IMG/VR virus record: IMGVR_UViG_3300010370_000261
Location: 1-22,853 of that record
Length of the DNA stretch: 22,853 bases
Strand: one strand, 5' to 3'
Origin: a virus
This document shows positions 7,303 through 15,513 of the stretch, piece after piece (within the stretch, counting starts at the first letter, position 1; each line of letters begins with the position of its first letter). The notes beneath the pieces were generated by a model. The model worked only from the letters and a program-made list of their open reading frames with translations, searched no databases and had not been told where the DNA came from. The translations under genes were made by a program, and so were the position numbers.

Positions 7303-9280
7303 ATTAGAAATTCAAGATAATAGTAAAAGTTTAAAGGCTCAATATAAAGAAGCGGTTGCAGAACTTCAAAAGGTTTCAGCTCAATACGGCGAAACTTCTC
7401 AACAAGCTATTAATGCAGCAAAAGCAGCCGCAGAATTAAAAGACCAAATAGGTTTTACAAAAGATTTAGTAGGAGCATTTAATCCTGACGCCAAATTTAA
7501 CGCATTAAGTAAATCTGTAGGCGGTGTTTTAGACGGTTTTCAAGCGTTTGAAGGTGCATTAGGTTTAATTGGAGTAGAAAGTAAATCACTTCAAGCAACA
7601 ATGGTTAGGCTTCAATCCGTTATGGCACTTTCACAAGGGCTACAGGGGTTAATGGAAGCCAAAGACTCTTTTAAACAATTAGGAACGGTAGCACTTGACG
7701 CATTAAAAGGAATTAGAACGGGTTTAGCAGCAACTGGTATCGGTTTATTTTTAGTTGCGTTAGGAACTGTTGTAGCTTATTGGGATGATATTAAAGCTGC
7801 AGTTAGTGGTGTAACAGCAGAACAACAAAAGTTAAACGAAGAAAGCCATAAAAACTTTGAAACTTCAAAGGAGCAATTATCGACATTAGACGCTCAAGAT
7901 AATATTCTAAAATTACAAGGTAAAAGCGAACGTGAAATTTTAAATTTAAAAATTGCCAAAGTAAACTCAGCCATTGAGTTAGGAAAAATCGAACTACAAA
8001 ATGTAATTAAAACAAGTAAGGCAGAAGAAGAAGCAGCAATAAAAAATTACAACCTAACAAAAAAGATAGTTGACTTTACTTTAGATGCTGCGTTATTCCT
8101 ACCTAAATTAATGTTAATGCCTATTGATATGGCTATTAAAGGGGCTAACAAAGTTTCTGAGGCGTTAGGGTTAGGTAAGTTAGTTAGTTTCGATTTAAGC
8201 AAAACGTTGGACGATATGCAAAGCCAGTTTAGTGGGTTTATTGCAGGTTCAATATTCAATGCAGAAGAAGTAAAAGCCGAAGGAGAAAAAACACGAAAGG
8301 GACTTGAAAAAGAATTAAAAGACTTAGAAAACCAAAAAGCAGGTTTTCAACTTTCCATTAAAGAAATGGATAAAGCAAATTCTCAAAAATCAATAGATGC
8401 TCAAAAAGAAGAACAAGACAAAAAATTACAAGCTGAAAAAGAATATAACGATAAATTACGAGCGTATTATGATGCAATAGAACAAGAAAGGCAATCTCAA
8501 ATAACAGACGCAAAAGAAAAAGAATTACAAGCGTTAGACAATAAATTCGAAGAACTTTATAAAAAGGCGGATGAAGCAAACCAAAGTGATAAAGAATTAT
8601 TAATACAGCACCAACAGGAAATAGCTGACATAAATACAAAGTTTGATTTATTAGCACAAGAAGAAGCCAAGAAAACAGCAGATGAATTAGCTAAAATAGA
8701 AAAGGAAAAATTAGATGAGATTGAAAAAGCTAATAAAGAAGCAGCAGAAAAAGACGAAGCACTTAAAAAACGCAATAAAGAGTTTGGTATTGAAATGGCG
8801 TTATCAGGTTTAAGCACGATTGCAAACTTAACTGAATTGTTTGGTAAGAAATCTGAAAAGGCAGCACGCAGAGCATTTCAAATTCAAAAGGCTGCAAATA
8901 TAGCAACGGCAATTATTTCGACCTATCAAAGTGCTACGGCTGCTTACGCTTCTCAATTTGTGCCAGTTCCTGACCCAAGTTCACCCGTTCGAGGTGGTAT
9001 TGCTGCAGGTATGGCAATCGCTGCAGGTTTAGTAAACGTAGCTAAAATTGCATCGCAAAAATTCGAAGGCGGTGGTTCTTCGGGTGGTGGTTCTACTCCA
9101 GCAGGTGGCGGTGGTGGTGGTGGTGGTATGGTTGCACCTAACTTTAATGTTATCGGAAGTTCGGGAGTTAATCAATTAGCACAAATTCAACAACAACCGA
9201 CAAGGGCTTATGTAGTAAGTGGCGACGTAGCAAATGGGTTAAGTCTTGAAAGAAATAGGTTACAAAATGCAACTTTATAA
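7280..9280 (+). CDS. Tail tape-measure protein
   Basis: This 666-residue protein has the general build of a tape measure. The N-terminal third is helical and Ala/Gln-rich. A hydrophobic segment GIGLFLVALGTVVAYW lies at about 153-168. A long charged coiled coil at about 345-510 is dense in Glu, Lys and Ala. An Ala-rich hydrophobic segment with a GGIAAGMAIAAGLVNVAKIA-type stretch follows near 570-600, and then a Gly-rich tract encoded by GGTGGTGG runs (9069-9128). Tape measures fill the tail tube and set its length; at about 1.5 angstrom per residue this would give roughly 100 nm, an estimate only. The hydrophobic parts may help the genome cross the inner membrane. The start overlaps the preceding gene by 23 bases, and a 12-base gap leads to the protease. 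Confidence 0.9.
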   Translation: MAEKRVIELEIQDNSKSLKAQYKEAVAELQKVSAQYGETSQQAINAAKAAAELKDQIGFTKDLVGAFNPDAKFNALSKSVGGVLDGFQAFEGALGLIGVESKSLQATMVRLQSVMALSQGLQGLMEAKDSFKQLGTVALDALKGIRTGLAATGIGLFLVALGTVVAYWDDIKAAVSGVTAEQQKLNEESHKNFETSKEQLSTLDAQDNILKLQGKSEREILNLKIAKVNSAIELGKIELQNVIKTSKAEEEAAIKNYNLTKKIVDFTLDAALFLPKLMLMPIDMAIKGANKVSEALGLGKLVSFDLSKTLDDMQSQFSGFIAGSIFNAEEVKAEGEKTRKGLEKELKDLENQKAGFQLSIKEMDKANSQKSIDAQKEEQDKKLQAEKEYNDKLRAYYDAIEQERQSQITDAKEKELQALDNKFEELYKKADEANQSDKELLIQHQQEIADINTKFDLLAQEEAKKTADELAKIEKEKLDEIEKANKEAAEKDEALKKRNKEFGIEMALSGLSTIANLTELFGKKSEKAARRAFQIQKAANIATAIISTYQSATAAYASQFVPVPDPSSPVRGGIAAGMAIAAGLVNVAKIASQKFEGGGSSGGGSTPAGGGGGGGGMVAPNFNVIGSSGVNQLAQIQQQPTRAYVVSGDVANGLSLERNRLQNATL

Positions 9281-9292
9281 CGTTTAAAAATT

Positions 9293-9874
9293 ATGGATAA
9301 GAAAATAATCGAGTTAATCATTGACGAAAACGATTTACAAACAGGCATCCACGCAGTTTCGGTAGTTCATTCACCTGCTATCGAAGAAAATTTTATAGCC
9401 CTTGCAAAACACGAAATAGAACTAAAAGAAGTAGACGCAGAAAAGAAAATCTTAATGGGTGCTGCTTTAGTTCCTAATAAACAAATTTTAAGGGCAGATA
9501 AAGACGGAAAGGCTTATTACATATATTTCAGCGAAGATACTGTTAAAAAGGCTTCTGAATTGTTCTTAATGCGCTCTAATCAAAACAATGCTACCTACGA
9601 ACATAACCAAAAGTTAAAAGGAATGAGTGTTGTAGAAAGTTGGTTAATCGAAGATGAGGTTCACGACAAATCTGTAAAGTACGGGTTTAATTTACCGAAA
9701 GGAACTTGGATGATTTCAATGAAGGTAAATAACGATGATGTTTGGAAGGACGTAAAAGACGGAAAAGTAAAAGGTTTTTCAATAGAGGGATATTTTGCGG
9801 ATAGATACGAAATGAGCCAAGAGAAAGACGAACGGGAAGAAATAATTAATCAGCTTAAACAACTTTTAAAATAA
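9293..9874 (+). CDS. Prohead protease, XkdF-like
   Basis: The 193-residue product matches the pattern of XkdF-type phage serine proteases. It has an N-terminal GIHAVSVVHSPAIEENFIAL segment, then LMGAALVPNKQILRAD, the motif YEHNQ with probable catalytic His104, and VVESWLIEDEVHDKS. PKGTWMISMKVNNDDVW follows, and then GFSIEGYF with probable nucleophile Ser163. These enzymes process scaffold and capsid proteins during prohead maturation. The neighbouring genes support this: a scaffold-like protein and the major capsid protein follow within 2 kb. The leader before its ATG is A-rich, as elsewhere in this genome. Confidence 0.9.
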   Translation: MDKKIIELIIDENDLQTGIHAVSVVHSPAIEENFIALAKHEIELKEVDAEKKILMGAALVPNKQILRADKDGKAYYIYFSEDTVKKASELFLMRSNQNNATYEHNQKLKGMSVVESWLIEDEVHDKSVKYGFNLPKGTWMISMKVNNDDVWKDVKDGKVKGFSIEGYFADRYEMSQEKDEREEIINQLKQLLK

Positions 9875-9880
9875 ATAACA

Positions 9881-10081
9881 ATGGCAGAAAGAACAGTTAG
9901 CAAAGCAAGTCCTAAGGGAGGTCGTAGGGGTTGCCTATGTGATGACGGAACTTACTCAAAAAAATGTTGTGACGGAACTTTACACGCTCAAGGAATTGGA
10001 AAAACAGCAAGTGTAACCCCTCAACAAGTAACGACAACTGACGTAAACGGAGTAAGAACTACAATACGTCAAAACGGATAA
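9881..10081 (+). CDS. Small Cys-cluster protein in the capsid block, 66 aa
   Basis: This 66-residue basic protein carries the segment RRGCLCDDGTYSKKCCDGTL, with four cysteines at positions 18, 20, 29 and 30, followed by a polar tail (VTTTDVNGVRTTIRQNG). The CxC...CC arrangement could bind a metal ion, but this is not proven from sequence. I recall similar small proteins with the same Cys pattern in structural regions of Bacteroidetes phages, where they have no assigned function. It starts six bases after the protease stop, with an A-rich leader (AAATAACAATG). A minor capsid or decoration role is conceivable from position only. Confidence 0.7.
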   Translation: MAERTVSKASPKGGRRGCLCDDGTYSKKCCDGTLHAQGIGKTASVTPQQVTTTDVNGVRTTIRQNG

Positions 10082-10122
10082 AAAAGTAACAGCATAATTT
10101 ATTAATCGTTTAAAACATAACT

Positions 10123-10518
10123 ATGAACACAAGAAAGACAGTTTACGACAAACTCTTTAAAGAGGAAACTCAATTAGCTAAACACGAAGTTGAATTAGGT
10201 TCAATAGATAACTTGAATAAAGTTTTAGAAGAAATTAAAGGCGCAGGGAGAAATGTTGCAGCAACAGGTAGAAAATCGGTTAGTGCATTAGTAAATACAA
10301 CCTTACCAATAATTGATACAACAAGGAAAAAAATTGAACAAGCCCGAAAAGATTACGATTTAATTTCAAAACAGGCTAAAGATTTAGGAGTTGAAATTCC
10401 TGCAAATGTTACGGCAAATTTAAAAGAAGCAATAGCAGAAGATAGCGACTTGTTTGAACTAAGAAAAGCAATTGAAAAATTCGAATTAAGTTATTTGGAT
10501 TTAACTGATAATTTTTAA
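10123..10518 (+). CDS. Coiled-coil protein of the capsid block, 131 aa
   Basis: The 131-residue product is almost wholly helical and charged (KEETQLAKHEVELGSIDNLNKVLEEIKGAG, then RKKIEQARKDYDLISKQAKDLG and LFELRKAIEKFELSYLDL). No catalytic motif, signal peptide or membrane segment is visible. Its place between the protease and the acidic scaffold-like protein suggests a head-assembly role. The short element LAKHEVEL also resembles LAKHEIEL in the preceding protease (residues 37-44); this may be coincidence or a shared interaction or processing element. Confidence 0.65.
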   Translation: MNTRKTVYDKLFKEETQLAKHEVELGSIDNLNKVLEEIKGAGRNVAATGRKSVSALVNTTLPIIDTTRKKIEQARKDYDLISKQAKDLGVEIPANVTANLKEAIAEDSDLFELRKAIEKFELSYLDLTDNF

Positions 10519-10530
10519 TAAATAAATAAA

Positions 10531-11100
10531 ATGAATACAAATCAAATCTTAAACAAAGTTCGAACACTTTTAGGAATGGAAGTAAAGTTAGAACAAATGA
10601 AATTAGCGGACGGAGTAACAGTTATCGAAGCTGAATCATTTGAACCTGAAATGGAAGTTTTTGTAGTTACCGAAGATGAGCAAAAAATACCTTTGCCAGT
10701 TGGAGAGTATGAAATGGAAGACGGACGTATTTTAGTTATCGAAAACGAAGGTATCGTTAAAGAAGTGAAAGAGAAAATGGAAGAAGAAGTAGAAGTTGAA
10801 GAACCTGAAACAGAAACTGAAATCGAAGTAGAAGCGGAAAAAGAAACTGCAGTACCTAAGAAAACTATTGAAAGCGTAGTTAAAGAAACTTTCTTTTCTG
10901 AAATCGAAGCATTAAAAACTGAAAACGAAACTTTGAAAGCTGAATTAAGCGCATTGAAAAAAACGGAAGTAGAATTAAGCGAAGAGCCAAAGCCTATTTC
11001 ATTTAATCCCGAAAACACGAACCCAGTTGAAAGAGTAAAAATTGCTTCTAAAAGACAACGTTCAATTATGGACTCAGTATTAGAAAAACTAAACAAGTAA
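10531..11100 (+). CDS. Scaffolding-like acidic protein
   Basis: This 189-residue protein is very acidic. Residues about 78-110 are a Glu/Val/Lys tract (VKEKMEEEVEVEEPETETEI), followed by a coiled coil (EIEALKTENETLKAELSALKK, about 123-143) and a basic end (VKIASKRQRSIMDSVLEKLNK). An acidic, coiled-coil protein with a basic C-terminal helix just before the major capsid gene is the usual layout of capsid scaffolds, whose C-terminal helix binds the capsid protein. It would be removed by the XkdF-like protease encoded 1 kb upstream. The family itself I cannot name. A 29-base A/T-rich gap separates it from the capsid gene. Confidence 0.75.
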   Translation: MNTNQILNKVRTLLGMEVKLEQMKLADGVTVIEAESFEPEMEVFVVTEDEQKIPLPVGEYEMEDGRILVIENEGIVKEVKEKMEEEVEVEEPETETEIEVEAEKETAVPKKTIESVVKETFFSEIEALKTENETLKAELSALKKTEVELSEEPKPISFNPENTNPVERVKIASKRQRSIMDSVLEKLNK

Positions 11101-11129
11101 TTATTAATTTTTAAATACATTTTACAAAA

Positions 11130-12065
11130 ATGGCAACAACAACATCAATTACAACTACTTATGCTGGCGAGTTCGCAGGTAAGTATATTGCGGCGGCACT
11201 TTTAAGCTGTCCAACATTAGAAAAAGGCGGAATTACTATTATGCCTAACGTTAAGTACAAGCAAGTTATTAAAAGAGTAGCTACTGACTCAATTATTAAA
11301 AACGGAACTTGTGACTTTGACCCAACTTCAACTGTAACACTTACTGAAAGAATTTTACAGCCTGAAACATTCCAAGTTAACCTACAACTTTGTAAAACTG
11401 ACTTCCGTTCAGATTGGGACGCTATCCAAATGGGTTACTCTGCGTTTGACGTATTGCCAAAATCATTTGCTGATTTCTTAATAGCACACGCTGCTGAGAA
11501 AGTTGCTCAACAAATGGAATTAGTTATCTGGGATGGTAACAACGCTTCTGCTGGTGAGTTCTCAGGAATTATGAGACAATTAGACGTTGACGCTTCATTG
11601 CCTGCAGGTCAAAAAATCGCAGGTACAACTGTTGACGCTACTAACGTAGTTACTGAATTAGGTTTAATCATTGACGCTTTACCTGCTGCATTGTACGGAA
11701 AAGAAGATTTGAAACTTTATGTATCTTCAAACATTTATCGTGCTTACGTTCGTGCATTGGGTGGTTTTGCTGCTAACGGAGTAGGTGCTAATGGTTACGA
11801 TAACAAAGGAACTAACCAAACTTTAAACGACCTTTATTTTGACGGTGTTAAAGTATTCTTAGCTCCAGGTCTTGCAAATAACACGGCTTTATTAACTCAA
11901 ACTTCTAACTTGTTCTTTGCGACAGGTCTGATGAATGATATGAATGAATGCCGAGTTTTGGATATGGGTGATTTGGACGGTTCACAAAATGTTCGTGTAG
12001 TTATGCGATTTACCGCAGACGCTAAGTATGGTTTTGCTTCTGACTGCGTTACTTACGGTATCTAA
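11130..12065 (+). CDS. Major capsid protein
   Basis: The 311-residue protein follows the scaffold-like gene and is followed by a strong terminator. Its N-terminus (MATTTSITTTYAGEFAGKYIAAALLSCPTLEKGGITIMPNV) and core (QPETFQVNLQLCKTDFRSDWDAIQMGYSAFDVLP, then HAAEKVAQQMELVIWDGN) are of a type I recognise as major capsid proteins in Bacteroidetes phages, probably HK97-fold. The region LKLYVSSNIYRAYVRALGG near 192-210 fits the A-domain strand-helix pattern. Codon use is visibly cleaner than in neighbours (more GGT, AAC, GCT and CGT), which suits a highly expressed gene. The leader before ATG is A-rich (TTTTACAAAAATGG). The fold is inferred from family memory and position, not from a motif. Confidence 0.88.
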   Translation: MATTTSITTTYAGEFAGKYIAAALLSCPTLEKGGITIMPNVKYKQVIKRVATDSIIKNGTCDFDPTSTVTLTERILQPETFQVNLQLCKTDFRSDWDAIQMGYSAFDVLPKSFADFLIAHAAEKVAQQMELVIWDGNNASAGEFSGIMRQLDVDASLPAGQKIAGTTVDATNVVTELGLIIDALPAALYGKEDLKLYVSSNIYRAYVRALGGFAANGVGANGYDNKGTNQTLNDLYFDGVKVFLAPGLANNTALLTQTSNLFFATGLMNDMNECRVLDMGDLDGSQNVRVVMRFTADAKYGFASDCVTYGI

Positions 12066-12085
12066 TCAAACTAACAATTAATATG

Positions 12086-12115
12086 AGGGTGGTGAAATAA
12101 ACGCCACCCTTTTTT
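12086..12115 (+). terminator. Intrinsic terminator after the capsid gene
   Basis: AGGGTGG (12086-12092) pairs perfectly with CCACCCT (12104-12110) around an 11-base loop, and the stem runs into six T. It lies 20 bases after the capsid stop and would keep capsid transcript levels above those of downstream late genes. Confidence 0.88.
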
Positions 12116-12139
12116 GTTCAACATTAAAAATATAAAAAT

Positions 12140-12709
12140 ATGAGCTGTGATATAGCAAATGGAAGATTAGAAGCGTGTAAAGACTCGGTAAGTGGACTTG
12201 ACGCTATCTATATTATAAACTACGGGCAATTTAACCCTGATTCTACTACATTGGGTGGTAACGTAACTTATGACGGAACTTATACTGATTTGATTAACGA
12301 AATTGCGAGTGTTTCAACGGTATACAAATTTGAATTGAAAGGTGCTAACTCATTTGAGCAAACTATCCAAACTTCAAGAGATAACGGAACTACTTTCTTT
12401 GAGCAAGTTTTAACTATCCAATTAAAGAAACAAGATGTTGTTACACACAAAACAATTAAATTATTGGCTTACGGACGTCCTCACATTATTGTAAGAACAA
12501 AAGGAAATCAATTTTTTATCGCAGGTTTGCAAAGAGGTTGTGACGTAACTGCTGGAACTGTATCTTCGGGAACTGCAATGGGAGATTTCAATGGTTATAA
12601 TTTGACATTCACGGGGATGGAGAACGTGCCTGCTAATTTCTTGGATTGTTCTTCGGAAGCAGATTTATTGAGTGTAGTTTTAGACGGAGCAAGTGTAGTT
12701 ACAAACTAA
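12140..12709 (+). CDS. Putative major tail (tube) protein, 189 aa
   Basis: This 189-residue, beta-rich protein stands between two terminators, directly after the capsid gene. This fits a second very abundant particle protein. Recognisable stretches are MSCDIANGRLEACKDSVSGLDAIY at the start, VYKFELKGANSFEQTIQTSRDNGTTFFEQVLTIQL in the middle and GTAMGDFNGYNLTFTGMENVPANFL near the end. Tail tube proteins in this phage group typically carry a 'NG.T..FE..L' strand pattern and a late 'G...GD..GY.LT..G.E..PA' segment. The call rests on that recollection and on expression context. It has no membrane or signal segment, and a capsid decoration role is the main alternative. Confidence 0.65.
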   Translation: MSCDIANGRLEACKDSVSGLDAIYIINYGQFNPDSTTLGGNVTYDGTYTDLINEIASVSTVYKFELKGANSFEQTIQTSRDNGTTFFEQVLTIQLKKQDVVTHKTIKLLAYGRPHIIVRTKGNQFFIAGLQRGCDVTAGTVSSGTAMGDFNGYNLTFTGMENVPANFLDCSSEADLLSVVLDGASVVTN

Positions 12710-12734
12710 AATTTCTTTTCTCCAAGCATAGATT

Positions 12735-12768
12735 AACCCTGCCTAAATTGGTGGGGTTTTTCGTTTTT
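12735..12768 (+). terminator. Intrinsic terminator after the tube-like gene
   Basis: AACCCTGCC (12735-12743) pairs with GGTGGGGTT (12750-12758) in nine pairs, two of them G-U, around a six-base loop. T-rich sequence follows (TTTTT at 12757-12761, then CG, then another TTTTT). It lies 25 bases after the stop. Confidence 0.82.
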
Positions 12769-12802
12769 AGAAACAAGAACACGAAACAAACGTTTATAAT
12801 AT

Positions 12803-13135
12803 ATGAACGTATTAACAACAACTTTAAGCCCTCAGCCATTGGTTATCGTGCCACGTTCGACAACGTTTGACACATTGATATTTACGGACGATAGCACAAA
12901 CGACCCAGTTACAATAAACATTGATAGCGTAGTAGACAAAGATTACTACCAAATCTTAAACGTTGAGTGTGCTTTAATAGAAAACAGATTTTATAATGTT
13001 GAATTGTTTAACGACGGAGATTTAATTTATAGGGGTAAGGTATTTTGTACCGACCAACCAATAGTAAGTTTTTCAGTTAACAACGGGCAGTATGTAAGTA
13101 ATTCGACAACAAACACTTTTATAGTTTATGAATAA
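12803..13135 (+). CDS. Small beta-rich structural protein, 110 aa
   Basis: This 110-residue protein (MNVLTTTLSPQPLVIVPRSTTFDTLIFTDDSTNDPVTINID ... RFYNVELFNDGDLIYRGKVFCTDQPIVSFSVNNGQY) shows regular alternating strands and an 'LIYRGKVF' element typical of small phage proteins with an Ig-like or tube-like sandwich. Short proteins of this kind commonly sit next to the portal in Bacteroidetes phages. The role is unassigned. Its end overlaps the portal start by eight bases, so the two are probably translationally coupled. No promoter of the TAnnTTTG type is visible in the 93-base gap before it, so it depends on read-through past the preceding terminator. Confidence 0.65.
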   Translation: MNVLTTTLSPQPLVIVPRSTTFDTLIFTDDSTNDPVTINIDSVVDKDYYQILNVECALIENRFYNVELFNDGDLIYRGKVFCTDQPIVSFSVNNGQYVSNSTTNTFIVYE

Positions 13136-14897
13136 TTTTCACGTTATAAATTTAGCAAAATACGAACCGCCTCAAGTAGTAGAATCAAAGAGGGAAGATT
13201 GGGTTACTTACGGTGACGCAAATTCTTATTTTACTTTTTTGATAGATAGATACAAAAATTCAACAACGAATAACGCAATTATAAACAATATAAGCCGTTT
13301 AATTTACGGACGTGGATTATTTGCTTTAGATGCTAACAGAAAGCCAAATGAGTACGCTCAAATGATGGCTTTATTTAATCAAGATTGCTTACGAAAGTTA
13401 TGTTTTGAATTAAAGGCTTTAGGTCAATGCGCTATACAAATTCATTACGACAAATCGCATAAAAAAATTCTAAAGGCTTACCACATTCCAGTTCAGTTAT
13501 TAGCACCTGAAAAGTGTAATAAAGACGGAGAAATAGAAGCCTATTATTATTCTGATAATTGGGAAGATACAAAAAAGTATGCACCTAAAAGAATAAGTGC
13601 TTTTGGTTTTTCAAACAATGAAATAGAAATACTTTATATTAAGCCTTATTCGTTAGGAATGAAGTATTTTAGTTACGTTGACTATCAAGGGGCTTTAAGC
13701 TATGCGCTATTAGAAGAAGAAGTGTCAAATTATTTGATTAATGAGGTACAAAATTCTTTTTCAGGGACCAAAATCGTGAATTTTTCTAATGGGGTCCCGA
13801 CTCCAGAAATGCAGGACGAAATTAGTCAACAAGTTTTAGGAAAATTAACAGGTTCAAAAGGGCGAAAAGTTATAGTAAGTTTCAACGATAATCCCGAAAA
13901 CAAAACAACGGTTGAAGATATACCATTGAACGATGCACCCGAACATTATACTTATTTAAGTGAGGAATGTTTACGCAAAATTATGTTAGGTCATAACGTA
14001 ACTTCTCCTTTGCTTTTTGGTATTGCTTCAACAACTGGTTTTAGTTCGAATGCTGACGAGTTAAAGAACTCTGCTATATTATTCGACAATATGGTAATTA
14101 AGCCGTTTCAAGACCTTTTAATAGCTTCTTTGGATAGAATATTAGCTTTTAATGGAATATCGCTTAAATTGGCTTTTAAAACGCTACAGCCTTTAGAATT
14201 TACAGACGTAGAAAACGCACAAAACGAAGAACAAGTAGCAGAAGAAACGGGAACTATGTTAAGTAAAGATTCCGTAATTGCTCAAGCGTTAATTGATTTA
14301 GGCGAAGACGCACAAGAAAACTGGGTTTTAATTGACGATTATGTAGTTGATTATGACGCAGAAGAAGAAGCGGATAAAGAAATAGAAACCTTAAACGGAA
14401 AAAAACCGAGTTTATTAAGCAAAATAGTCAATTTAGTTTCAACAGGAACAGCAAACCCACGGGCAAAAAGTGAACAAGACGAAGTAGTAGACGGAATTAA
14501 ATTTATTACCCGATATTCTTACGATGGGCAAATAAAAGAAAATAGCCGTGAGTTTTGTAAAAAAATGATTGGGGCAAATAAACTTTATAGAAAAGAAGAT
14601 ATTATTAGAATGAGTAACCAAGTAGTTAATGAGGGTTGGGGTCCTGAAGGGATAGACCTTTATTCGATTTGGTTATATAAAGGCGGTGGTGATTGCGGTC
14701 ACGTTTGGAGAAGAAAAACGTTTGTAGCGTTTGACGAAAAAACGGGAATCGACCCATTAAGCCCAAAAGCTAAAACAATTTCTACTAATAAAGCTGAAAA
14801 GGCAGGTTATAGAGTTCGTAACCCTAAATTAGTTGCAATGCGTCCTAAGGATATGCCTTACAATGGTTTTTTACCAACTAACAAACGTTTTCAATAA
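13128..14897 (+). CDS. Portal protein with C-terminal extension
   Basis: The 589-residue product has portal hallmarks. The N-terminal part is EDWVTYGDANSYFTFLIDRYKNSTTNNAIINNISRLIYGRGL. A wing region with FELKALGQCAIQIHY follows. The central part is LSEECLRKIMLGHNVTSPLLFGI, then STTGFSSNADELKNSAILFDNMVIKPFQDLL at about 300-330. About 400 residues complete the portal. The remainder (about 460-589) is a separate domain: FITRYSYDGQIKENSREFCKKMIGANKLYRKEDI, GGGDCGHVWRRKTF, and a basic end. This resembles C-terminal parts fused to portals in other Bacteroidetes phages and is somewhat like a MuF-type head-morphogenesis domain. The portal forms the DNA entry ring and the docking site for terminase. 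The gene overlaps both neighbours. It lies far from terL, an unusual order. Confidence 0.85.
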   Translation: MNNFHVINLAKYEPPQVVESKREDWVTYGDANSYFTFLIDRYKNSTTNNAIINNISRLIYGRGLFALDANRKPNEYAQMMALFNQDCLRKLCFELKALGQCAIQIHYDKSHKKILKAYHIPVQLLAPEKCNKDGEIEAYYYSDNWEDTKKYAPKRISAFGFSNNEIEILYIKPYSLGMKYFSYVDYQGALSYALLEEEVSNYLINEVQNSFSGTKIVNFSNGVPTPEMQDEISQQVLGKLTGSKGRKVIVSFNDNPENKTTVEDIPLNDAPEHYTYLSEECLRKIMLGHNVTSPLLFGIASTTGFSSNADELKNSAILFDNMVIKPFQDLLIASLDRILAFNGISLKLAFKTLQPLEFTDVENAQNEEQVAEETGTMLSKDSVIAQALIDLGEDAQENWVLIDDYVVDYDAEEEADKEIETLNGKKPSLLSKIVNLVSTGTANPRAKSEQDEVVDGIKFITRYSYDGQIKENSREFCKKMIGANKLYRKEDIIRMSNQVVNEGWGPEGIDLYSIWLYKGGGDCGHVWRRKTFVAFDEKTGIDPLSPKAKTISTNKAEKAGYRVRNPKLVAMRPKDMPYNGFLPTNKRFQ

Positions 14898-15409
14898 TGG
14901 CTGAAATACTTTTTATAACACGAGATGACATAGTGCGTTACACGGCTTTAAACGGCAATGTAGACACCGATAAATTTATTCAGTTTATTAAGATTGCTCA
15001 AGACGTTCAGATAGAGAATTACTTAGGAACTAAATTAGTTGACAAATTAAAACAATTAATTGAAGATAACGAGGTAAACGATGCTGGAAATGAGAATTAC
15101 AAATTCTTATTAGAAGGTCACGTTAAATGGATGTTGATTTATTGGGCTATGTACGAATATATGCCAAACGCAGCTTATACAATCGCTAACAAAGGGGTTT
15201 ATAAACATTCAAGTGAAAATGCGGAAAACGTAGAAAAAAACGAAGTTGACTACTTGCGTGAATATTACAAAACTTTAGCGGATAGATACACTTCAAGGTA
15301 TTTAGATTACATAACAAACAACTCCGCTTTATTTCCTGAATACGATGCAAACGAACCGGGTGACGTTTACCCAAGTGACAATATTAACTACGGCGGCTGG
15401 ATTTTATGA
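14897..15409 (+). CDS. Head-tail connector-like protein
   Basis: This 170-residue, largely helical protein begins MAEILFITRDDIVRYTALNGNVDTDKFIQFIKIAQDVQIENYLGTKLVDKLKQLI, the layout of gp6/gp15-type head-tail connectors. A conserved-looking part follows (ANKGVYKHSSENAENVEKNEVDYLREYY), and the end is WIL. It is adjacent to the portal (TAATG overlap) as expected for a protein of the neck that bridges portal and tail. I recall the same protein family (DUF6712-like) at this position in Flavobacteriia phages. No enzymatic motif is present. Confidence 0.8.
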   Translation: MAEILFITRDDIVRYTALNGNVDTDKFIQFIKIAQDVQIENYLGTKLVDKLKQLIEDNEVNDAGNENYKFLLEGHVKWMLIYWAMYEYMPNAAYTIANKGVYKHSSENAENVEKNEVDYLREYYKTLADRYTSRYLDYITNNSALFPEYDANEPGDVYPSDNINYGGWIL

Positions 15410-15513
15410 AAACATACAAACCAAAAAAGGAAAATATTAACAAATTACTCGTTTATTTAAAAAAACTCAATGGCAAAGGTAAAGATATCGGAACTAACAG
15501 CAAAGGGAAGTAG
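15406..15513 (+). CDS. Possible short gene, 35 aa, overlapping its neighbours
   Basis: An ATG at 15406 overlaps the connector stop as ATGA and opens a 35-residue, very basic frame (MKTYKPKKENINKLLVYLKKLNGKG...) ending with TAG at 15511-15513. The overlap style matches this operon, but the second half lies inside the next gene's start (15470). It is rich in Lys and Asn, as random A-rich DNA would also be. It may be a real small gene or a chance reading. Confidence 0.35.
   Translation: MKTYKPKKENINKLLVYLKKLNGKGKDIGTNSKGK

Noticed and set aside
8358-8817. Minus-strand open frames opposite the tape-measure coiled coil.
   Set aside because: They are shadows of a highly biased coiled-coil coding region and have hydrophobic, Leu/Phe-rich products without starts in a sensible place.
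10542-11120. A long minus-strand open frame opposite the scaffold-like gene.
   Set aside because: Its Ser/Phe/Thr-rich product is the expected mirror of the Glu/Lys-rich codons of the real gene, and it has no promoter or context.
13764-13798. Inverted repeat GGGACC/GGTCCC in the portal gene.
   Set aside because: The stem is only six pairs with a 23-base loop inside a conserved coding region, with no T run, so it is explained by coding sequence.
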